Positions 57,001 to 64,000 of a stretch of 64,000 nucleotides of DNA are shown here, one piece after another. The position numbers and the translations under genes are program-made. Origin of the DNA: Cydia pomonella (taxonomy: Eukaryota; Arthropoda; Insecta; Lepidoptera; Tortricidae); NCBI RefSeq assembly GCF_033807575.1, contig NC_084721.1, positions 2,294,001 through 2,358,000 of the forward strand, in the 5' to 3' direction. The notes under the pieces were generated by a model. It was given only the letters and a program-made list of their open reading frames with translations. It did no database searches and was not told the DNA's origin. The number at the start of each line of letters is the position of its first letter. Position 1 is the stretch's first letter.

Positions 57001-60000
57001 GTAATCTTTTCCTAGAAGTTAAGAATGGGTATAGTAAGTTATCCTTAAAAGATAGACATTAAACATACATTATTAGGCAGCAATACAATTAAACACAACA
57101 CAATTAAAGCTCCTAGCCAGCGTGATTTTTTCAGATAACAATTTTCAACCAATTTACACAAAACCTTAACAAGTTGTATTCCTTAAGAATCATTCTATTG
57201 ATAGATGCTATTCGTTGAGTCGTATGAAAATCCGTTCAGTAGTTTTATAAGATGTAGTGAATTGACGTTATCCTCTAGATTTGCGGATGCTTGGTTGCGT
57301 GACAGTCGTGAACATAGCGAATACACTAAGTTGCAAAAGTCCCTTGTGGGAAGCTGTTTTCAAAAAGACTTGCACATGGTAGTGTTTTTTTACTACGTAG
57401 TAGTAGGTGGGTACACAGAACGAGACGCCTCGCGAGGAAATTTCCGCACGAAGCAGCTCGGTCTGTGGAGACGGGCCTCGCCCGAGGCAATGTGGCTGTG
57501 GCGGGCACAGGCTGAGCTGCTTCGCGTGGCAATTTCCTCGCGAGGCGAGTCGTTGTGTGGACCTGCCTATTACTTAGAAGTTGGATGACAATGCAATAAT
57601 CGGTTCACAAATAAGACTCTTAAAAAGTATAAGTATCATTAAGCATATATAACGACATCCCACAAAAAGCGCTACATTTTTTCCCTTCGAACTATTCTTA
57701 GAAGACATGATTTCTGCACGCAATGCCTACCTAGTCAATTTACATGTCTAAAAAGAGCTGGACTCGCCTACCGAGGAATTCACACGCGTATAATCAAAAT
57801 AAAATTCAATCTTATTTTGTGTTGTGTAACTCTAAAATACATAATTCTTAAATACGTAGGTAATAGTAGGCCTTCGTACGTTTTTATTCGTTCATACATT
57901 ATGTATATACTCGGACACACTTACCCATACATATACACATACATAAATACATACATTGTCCAGTTTTTTTCGTGGTTACGTAATAGATTATAGGTCTATA
58001 TCTTCACAAATAATCCAGAATTCGAGTTTTCTTGTATTCTCACAAACTAACCATTTATTTTTCCCCAGGTTGAAATCGCGTGCGACCTAAGAAAACCCCT
58101 ATTCTTACAAGAAAAAGAAGCCCAAGAAGACCTCCTAAAAATCCTCGACGATTTTGGCAACCGCCTCCCCCCTGTGGTCATCCACTCCTTCTCAGGCTCC
58201 GTCGAACAAGGCATCAAATACATCGAGAAAGGGTTCTATTTAGGGATCACAGGGTACATATGTAAAGATAAGTCAGATGGGGGCATAAGGAGGCTGTTGT
58301 CTGAGAATATATTGCCATTGGATAAGTTGCTGGTGGAGACGGATTCGCCGTTCATGTATCCGAATATGAGGGCTTCGAAACTGCCGTTGCATGTAAAGGA
58401 CTCGTTGACTGAGAGGTGAGTGAAAGACTGATAGTCGTAATAATTTGAGAAGTTCCTTCAGTTTGGGCACGAATTCTGTGCATTTACGGTCTGCGGAGGT
58501 GGGCGAGGAGTTCGTGGTCCACAATGTCACGGAGCTGATTTACGTAATTTTAGTTATCGGCAGGAGAGTTGAGGCACTAAATTAATAATCGAAAAACGGT
58601 AGTAAATAAATGAATGTGACTTACGACTGATCTTGAAGAAACTGTTTGGCTCCGTGATATCGGTACAAAAATACTCTAATTTCACAATGTCACTGTTATT
58701 ACATGAAATGTTGGATTCAAGACATGTACCGATAATTATCCCCGTAAGGCCCAATGTACATTATTATAATGTACAATTTCAATGTAATAAGAGCCTTTCA
58801 TAAACCAAACAAAGTAGCATTTCTTTTGTTTCATTCCTTATTCAGACAAACAAAATTCATCCCAATTTACTATACAAGGTTCGAATTAAAAATAAGAATA
58901 GGTATTTTGCATGGTAGGCCTTATGAGGTTTTAACTAGCTGTTTATCTTAAACCTTAAACGAGCAAAATTGCTCGTTTAAAGGTATAAGATAAACAGCTT
59001 TATGAATCGTGCAACAGGCATTTCATTTATTTCATTGCACACATGTGAACTACAAAGTTTTTATCAACAAACATCGGTATGATCGGTAACTGTTATGCGA
59101 TCACTCATTCCATATGTATGTACGTATATTTCTCTACTTATAATTTTAATACTAATTAAGTAATTACATTTAAAATCGTAAATATTGATTTATAGACTAT
59201 AGTTCGCCGCACGCATGACGAGTGGTTACTGATATTTGATTAATGAATATTATGATTGTGATTGAGTTTGTACTAACGGAAGTCCACTAGAAAGCACGCT
59301 CCACACTTTAAATACGTAGGCTGTTACTTCCGTGCTTGGCATTGTGTGCCGTTGTAGGAGACATCTAATATTGAAGTCGGAACTCCACTTTGGCGCACGG
59401 TCCCTTTTAACTATACTCTGTAACTTGAATATATAGGTCTATCTGAATAACATACTATGAGATCAAACCCTTAATCAAACAAAAATTTTGGCTGTTTCAT
59501 TTCGGCGAGATGAGATCGAGATGTTTCTTTTATGCGACAGCCAATTTTGTTTAGTCTTATATGCCTAGGCCGTGTGGTATAGTCATGAAACTGTCGGTGC
59601 CATATTGTACTCGTTCAAAATTCGTTCCTTTAGAGTTTTGCGGGCGTAGGAGCTGTTTAGATTTAAGTCATAAAATGGTGGTTAGGTAGCTCCTCAGTAC
59701 TATGATGACTGACCTTGACATGCGTAGATTACCTTTACCTGCCCACAATCCGTGTAACTACCGTTATTTAGCGACCTCCTCGAGGCGCTATTACCACAAA
59801 ATAGATAAAGTAATACACACGTAAAGGTCTAACAAAACCTGAGTATTTTCTTAAAGCTACTTTCATGACTGCTGCAAAACAATTTAACTTATATAACTAG
59901 CCTATTGTTACGGCATGTCTACACGGTAGTGTTTTTTCGTTGGCTGATTTTATTGCGACCGTTATTTCTATAATTAGAAATCGCTTTTGACTGTCGTAAT

Positions 60001-62123
60001 ATCTCTTAAATACAAAGAACTTACATATTCTACAAACAGATCCTACTGTAGGTCTAACGTTTATCTCAGACGATAGGTGAGAATATGTAGAGAGGTTGAA
60101 TATATATTTGGTCAATTCTATGACGGATTGAGTGAGTCAAAATTAAGTACCTATTTAAACTATTTCTAATGACAAACTATAAACTGCGGAACTTCCTCTA
60201 ATAGTCTAAGTGTTAGTGTTATATATTGAGATACTCCATTAACTCAGCGGGCATGTCGGTATGTCGCACTTTTTAGGGTTCCGTAGCCAAATGGCAAAAA
60301 ACGGAACCCTTATAGATTCGTCATGTCCGTCTGTCTGTCCGATTCTGTCACAGCCACTTTTTTCCGAAACTATAAGAGCTGTACTGTTCAAACTTAGTAA
60401 GTGGATGTATTCTATGAACCGCATTAAGATTTTCACACAAAAATAGAAAAAAAACAATAAATTTTGGGGGTTCCCCATACTTAGAACTGAAACTCAAAAA
60501 ATCTTTTTTCATCAAACCCATACGTGTGGGGTATCTATGGATAGGTCTTCAAAAATGATATTGAGGTTTCTAATATCATTTTTTTCTAAACTGAATAGTT
60601 TGCGCGAGAGACACTTCCAAAGTGGTAAAAAGTGTGTCCCCCCCCCCCGTAACTTCTAAAATAACAGAATGAAAAATCTAAAAAAAATATATGATATACA
60701 TTGCCATGTAAACTTCCACCGAAAATTGGTTTGAACGAGATCTAGTAAGTAGTTTTTTTTTAAAACGTCATGAAATTAAAAAAAAATTTTTTTTTTCATC
60801 ATACCCATACGTGTGGGGTATCTATGGATAGGTCTTTAAAAATGATATTAAGGTTTCTAATATTATTTTTTTCTAAACTGAATAGTTTGCGCGAGAGAAC
60901 CTTCCAAAGTGAAAAAAAGTGTGTCCCCCCCCCTGTAACTTCTAAAATAACAAAATGAAAAATCTAAAATAAATATATGATATACATTACCATGCAAACT
61001 TCCACCGAAAATTGGTTTGAACGAGATCTAGTGAGTAGTTTTTTTTTAATACGTCATAAAATTAAAAAAAAAAAAAATTCATCAAACATATACGTGTGGG
61101 GTATCTATGGATAGGTCTTCAAAAATGATATTTAGGTTCCTAATATCATTTTTTTCTAAACTGAATAGTTTGCGCGAGAGACACTTCCAAAGTGGTAAAA
61201 TGTGTGTCCAAAGTGGTAAAATGTTGAACAAGATCTAATAAGAAGATTTTTTTTTAATACGTCTTAAATTGTACGGAACCCTTCATGCGCGAGTCCGACT
61301 CGCACTTGGCCGCTTTTTGATTATCGCCCGAATCGCTATGAGCCGTGGGATACGATCAGTTTTTGTTTGCTTTTTGCTGCTTTTTTTATGATGTGAAACG
61401 TGTTTAATGTATTTCTTGTTACCAACGGCCTACTACTGCTGCTGGCGATAGTATAGTGATTTAGTAGCGTTGATATTTCGATGTAATCTTGTATTTGTTA
61501 ATTATACGTAGTTTGTGATGGTTTTTATATAAATTGATATTTTCTATCATAACACAAAGGGAATTAAGTCTGCATATAGACCAACCGCAGTCGCAGGCAG
61601 CATATAGGCCAATAGTATTATTATTCTCTAGCTGCCCGGAGGCCTATAGAAAGTTCTTCAATTCTATTTGAAATTTTTATTTTGACAAATTACAATTGCA
61701 CTTACACATTTTGGTACGTTTTTATTTGTGAGCGGCTCGAGGTTAAAAGTATAAAAACACAAATATTAATGATCCTGTCATAAATTAAAGGTAAACAACG
61801 TGAGTGCAATAAAAGAATACAGGTATAAATTAACGTAAAAGTTCTTCCATCCGTTGGTATTCCTCAACGGACATGGCGAGGTTTACTTAAGCTGTCCAAA
61901 GTCATTTCAGGCTTTTTTATGCATTTTAAAAATACCTACATAAAAATATCTATCTTCCAGGTCGATGGCATTCGTGAACCGCTACTGCACGTTTCAACGT
62001 AACGAGCCGTGCGCGCTGCCCGCCATCGTCGAGCTAGTGGCCGGGTTCCTGGGACAGAGTCCAGAGGATGTGGCCCTCGCTACTGCCTTCAACGCGTTGA
62101 AGATCTTCGGTCTCAGCCAGTAG
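51047..62123 (+). CDS. TatD-family metal-dependent deoxyribonuclease
   Basis: Five coding exons, 51047-51188, 51533-51631, 52163-52326, 58069-58415 and 61961-62123, join in frame with AG/GT borders to give 304 residues. The first ATG follows the proposed 5' UTR exon and no upstream in-frame start is seen. The protein aligns by eye along the whole TatD domain: VVDVGANLT (residues 21-29), STAGVHPHD (78-86), VAIGECGLNY (109-118, with metal-binding Glu113), VVIHSFSGS (171-179, His174), GITGYICKD (194-202) and LLVETDSPFMYP (222-233, Asp227). A C-terminal RNEPC-type segment ends the chain. It resembles bacterial TatD proper more than human TATDN1. The segment corresponding to the MHCRDAH motif reads FLQEKEAQ, so one expected metal ligand is Gln149. 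The family hydrolyses DNA (3'-5' exonuclease, apoptosis or repair roles). The longest intron (5.7 kb) carries a SINE and several MITEs. Confidence 0.92.
52015..52133. mobile_element. Hairpin MITE family D, copy in TatD intron
   Basis: It matches 48,706-48,861: AAGTTGGCAGCGATTTTGAC, GCCCTGACAGTGTAAGTG and GAAATTATGGTGTTTACTTG, ending 30 bases before a TatD exon acceptor. Confidence 0.7.
53235..53572 (+). mobile_element. Full-length tRNA-derived SINE with target-site duplication
   Basis: The body 53,247-53,560 starts AAGCGGTGGTGGCCGAGTGG with an A-box (TGGCCGAGTGG) and a B-box (GGTTCAAATCC) spaced as in a tRNA gene. It continues through AACATCGTGAGGAAACCTGC and GGCCTGTGCCCAGCAGTGGG to a repeated ATT tail. 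TTAGGTTGGTAG at 53,235-53,246 and 53,561-53,572 is an exact 12-base target-site duplication, implying a recent insertion. It lies in the long TatD intron. Confidence 0.95.
53952..54420. mobile_element. Non-autonomous transposon with about 45-bp inverted ends
   Basis: The left end TACAAGGTGCCCGTGAGCAT, continuing GCGAGA and TTTTAAC, is inverted at the right end as ATGCTCACGGGCACCTTGTA. The inside is AT-rich with no transposase. TA-type ends would fit a Tc1/mariner-related element. It is located in the long TatD intron. Confidence 0.85.
54876..55047. mobile_element. Short hAT-like non-autonomous element
   Basis: The termini CAGCGGTACTCTACCCAACC and GGTTGAGTACCGCTG are inverted and follow the CAGNGGTNCTCAACC pattern of hAT elements. 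The eight bases on each side (GTATAGAT and GTACAAGA) are similar and could be a decayed 8-bp target duplication. The length is about 172 bp. Confidence 0.75.
55871..56017. repeat. Complex palindromic repeat of CCCACTAGTTACCACCAA words
   Basis: TCCCACTAGTTACCACCAA occurs twice, and its complement TTGGTGGTAACTACTGGGA-like occurs at the right end, with TACCACTGGTAACTACTGG in the centre. The region can fold in several alternative ways. A GC-rich, non-coding block follows (about 56,150-56,350). Confidence 0.8.
57413..57563. mobile_element. Hairpin element with ACGCCTCGCGAGGAAATTTC arm
   Basis: CACAGAACGAGACGCCTCGC and GAGGAAATTTCCGC then GAAGCAGCTC pair with GAGCTGCTTCGCG, GCAATTTCCTCGCG and GGCGAGTCGTTGTGT on the right. 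The core is GC-rich. It is in the TatD intron, and the frames in both strands here are by-products. Confidence 0.85.
58937..58999. repeat. 63-bp hairpin
   Basis: AGCTGTTTATCTTA, then ACGAGCAA, pair with TTGCTCGT and TAAGATAAACAGCT, with small internal mismatches. It is in the last TatD intron. Confidence 0.85.
60275..61313 (+). mobile_element. 1-kb repeat with GGGTTCCGTA ends and an internal triplication
   Basis: It starts AGGGTTCCGTAGCCAAATGG and ends TGTACGGAACCCTTCATGCG plus GAGTCCGACTCGCACTTGGC, so short GGGTTCC/GGAACCC ends are inverted. Inside, a unit beginning TACGTGTGGGGTATCTATGG is present at 60,521, 60,808 and 61,091 (spacings 287 and 283), each with TTTCTAAACTGAATAGTTTG and a run of C or its remnant. 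It is widespread in Lepidoptera from memory. A fragment lies at 35,080-35,215. Confidence 0.85.
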
Positions 62124-62153
62124 GTTAGAGTTCACGTTCTAACGCAGCCGTGA

Positions 62154-62247
62154 GTAGAACTAGTGGCCGGGTTCCTGGGGTAGTCCCGAGGACGTCACGC
62201 TTGCCATTGCCTTCAACGCGTTGAAGATCCTCGGTCTCAGCCAGTAG
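62154..62247 (+). pseudogene. Partial copy of the last TatD exon in its 3' UTR
   Basis: It repeats the final 90 or so coding bases of exon 61961-62123, from CTAGTGGCCGGGTTCCTGGG through GCCTTCAACGCGTTGAAGAT to CTCAGCCAGTAG. Compared with the parent it is two bases shorter and has a TAG after LVAGFLG, so it is not translatable as a domain end. It starts about 30 bases after the true stop codon and is therefore likely transcribed as 3' UTR. Confidence 0.92.
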
Positions 62248-64000
62248 GCCACTGTAAACTCAACGTCACTTGGTAAACTAAATGTTGGGTTTTATAAATT
62301 GGACAAACGAATAGGTACTAAGACACGTAAAGTAGTGCGAACTATTGAACTACAGACTGCTGATGTTAGACCGCATTCAATGTTTATCAGATGACTGGTT
62401 TGTTATATGTTAACGCTTCATCTAGTTATATACCGCGTAATTCTAATTTGGATATCATTTAGTTGCGCGTTTTAGTACCTACTCCTCTTATCTGACCACA
62501 AGTTTGGTACAAAACTAAGAACGATTTTTCATACTTTTCGCGCCTTGCGTTAAAAAAGAAAATAATTTGGATTCTAACCAATATTTTGTTTGAACTCTGA
62601 AATTACGTTACCATAAAATAGTTTTTGGAACGTGGATTTAAATAACCACCCTAATTTTTTTAGTTTACCAAGAAACGCACGCGCAATAATTAGGTGTCCT
62701 TGTTTATAGTTGAGAAATTAATATGCATAATATATTTATTTTTTTATAATTAAGTAAGACGATGAAATAATAATTGGGTCAAGTAATTTAAGTGCCTTTA
62801 ATCAACAATAAGAGATCGATTATTGTAACGACCAAAAAGTAATGTTTATTTATAAATAGTAATATTTATAACTTTATATCTCTTAAATAATCATGTAACA
62901 TGAATTATATATAGGTTGCTATAAGCAACCGGTCGTAAAGGTAAAATATTGTAGTATGATTAACATAGAAAATATTATCGACTTATGTTTAACTCGTTGG
63001 CTTCTAGTGTCACTAAAGTCGACGACAACGTTAAATAATGAAAATTATGATATTTGAAAATGATGTCAATTATTGGGTTAAAATTGCCTTTACTCACTAT
63101 TGAGTAATGGCGTATGTTTTGATGGTATCTTCAGACGTTATTAATGTAAGAATACGAAGTGGCCGTAGCTAAATTAATCTAATTGAATTAATTTACATTA
63201 ATATGAAATCGCAGCGAAATGGAACAGAAAGAGTATGAATTTAGGTCTATGGGGAAATGCCTTTCGAGGTTAGTTTTTTTAAAATAATGTTATTGATAGA
63301 GTACCGGTCTCTGTCAAAAAACATTTATATGCCCTGATTGGTGACAATGATGTCTATTTAAAGCTATAAAAATATACATGTAGCGCAGGCAGCTAAAATA
63401 CAAGAATAAAACAATTAATGTCTTTGACATCAAGTATCGGGTTGATATGGTACTCAGAAACTGCGATAATTAGGTCTTAGCTACGGCCGGCGAATGTCTC
63501 GAAAAGCAATACTCAGATTTGGGAAACGTATGTATTTCTGATCGAAAATTTGGCAATACGAAGGTTGATCGAATGGTTAGGTTAACAATTAATTTATAGC
63601 AATATTCACTTAGTGACTTAACCCTTTAAACGCCGGTATATATTCTTGACGTCATAAGACGTCAGAAGCATTTAAAGGGTTAAAGTTTGAACTGATTGCA
63701 TTCGAATAATCTTGCCATTGACTAATTAACTAACTAAATGTTCAATTGGCTATGACTACTATACAGTGACTTATCGAGTCGTTATTGGCTCTCTCTAATA
63801 TAATTATGACAGGATGACAAATTGAAATGATTATGATTAAATTTAATGATTGAAAAATAAGACGTGTGTATTTGGGACAAACGTTGAAACCACTGACAAA
63901 ACTAATATGTCACTTTATTTGAAAAAAAAAAAAAAACGTTTAGTGTTGCTGGGCTAAAAAGTTCATACTATCCACGTTTTATTTTTTTATGAGCGTACCT
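62248..64000. other. TatD 3' flank and intergenic DNA
   Basis: AT-rich sequence with no supported gene. A short hairpin lies at 63,617-63,683 (TAACCCTTTAAA with its complement TTTAAAGGGTTA, and GACGTC in the core). An AATAAAA at about 63,404 could end the TatD transcript but is far from the stop codon; I see no closer canonical signal. Confidence 0.5.

Noticed and set aside
57205..57588. 127-codon open frame in the TatD intron
   Set aside because: It overlaps a GC-rich hairpin element that opens frames on both strands, and shows no protein similarity.

Overview
This is a window of an insect nuclear genome, most likely a moth or butterfly. It is AT-rich, contains two intron-bearing genes with GT-AG splice sites plus one small gene, and is packed with short interspersed elements, hairpin-type MITEs and 5'-truncated non-LTR retrotransposons. 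Several of these repeats match families I recall from lepidopteran genomes; that assignment is from memory and no search was run. There is no bacterial operon structure, CRISPR array or rRNA.

Layout. 1-10,871: repeat-rich DNA with no gene recognised; it is probably intron or upstream sequence of the kinase gene. 10,872-45,910 (+): exons of a CDKL1/4-like protein kinase from the alphaC helix to the stop codon (287 residues seen). The glycine-loop exons were not found and probably lie upstream of the window. 45,911-49,480: 3' flank and nested hairpin elements. 49,630-50,131 (-): a two-exon gene for a 62-residue single-pass membrane protein. 50,132-51,046: shared divergent promoter. 51,047-62,123 (+): a complete five-exon TatD-family nuclease gene (304 residues). 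62,124-64,000: 3' flank, no gene seen.

The most unusual feature is repeated local duplication of coding exons. One kinase exon is present nine times in an exact 144-bp head-to-tail array that stays open in frame. A second kinase exon is present six times at 144-147 bp spacing, with copies 2-6 broken. Two further kinase exons and the last TatD exon each have one damaged partial copy nearby. A possible 66-bp cassette exon sits in the kinase activation loop. Other points of interest are two adjacent perfect hairpins with the same five-base loop, a three-layer nest of hairpin elements with an empty-site copy elsewhere in the window, and a TatD protein in which an expected metal-binding histidine is glutamine.

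The genes show no obvious pathway link. The kinase would act in the cytoplasm or cilium (by CDKL family precedent), the TatD protein as a metal-dependent nuclease, and the small protein in a membrane.
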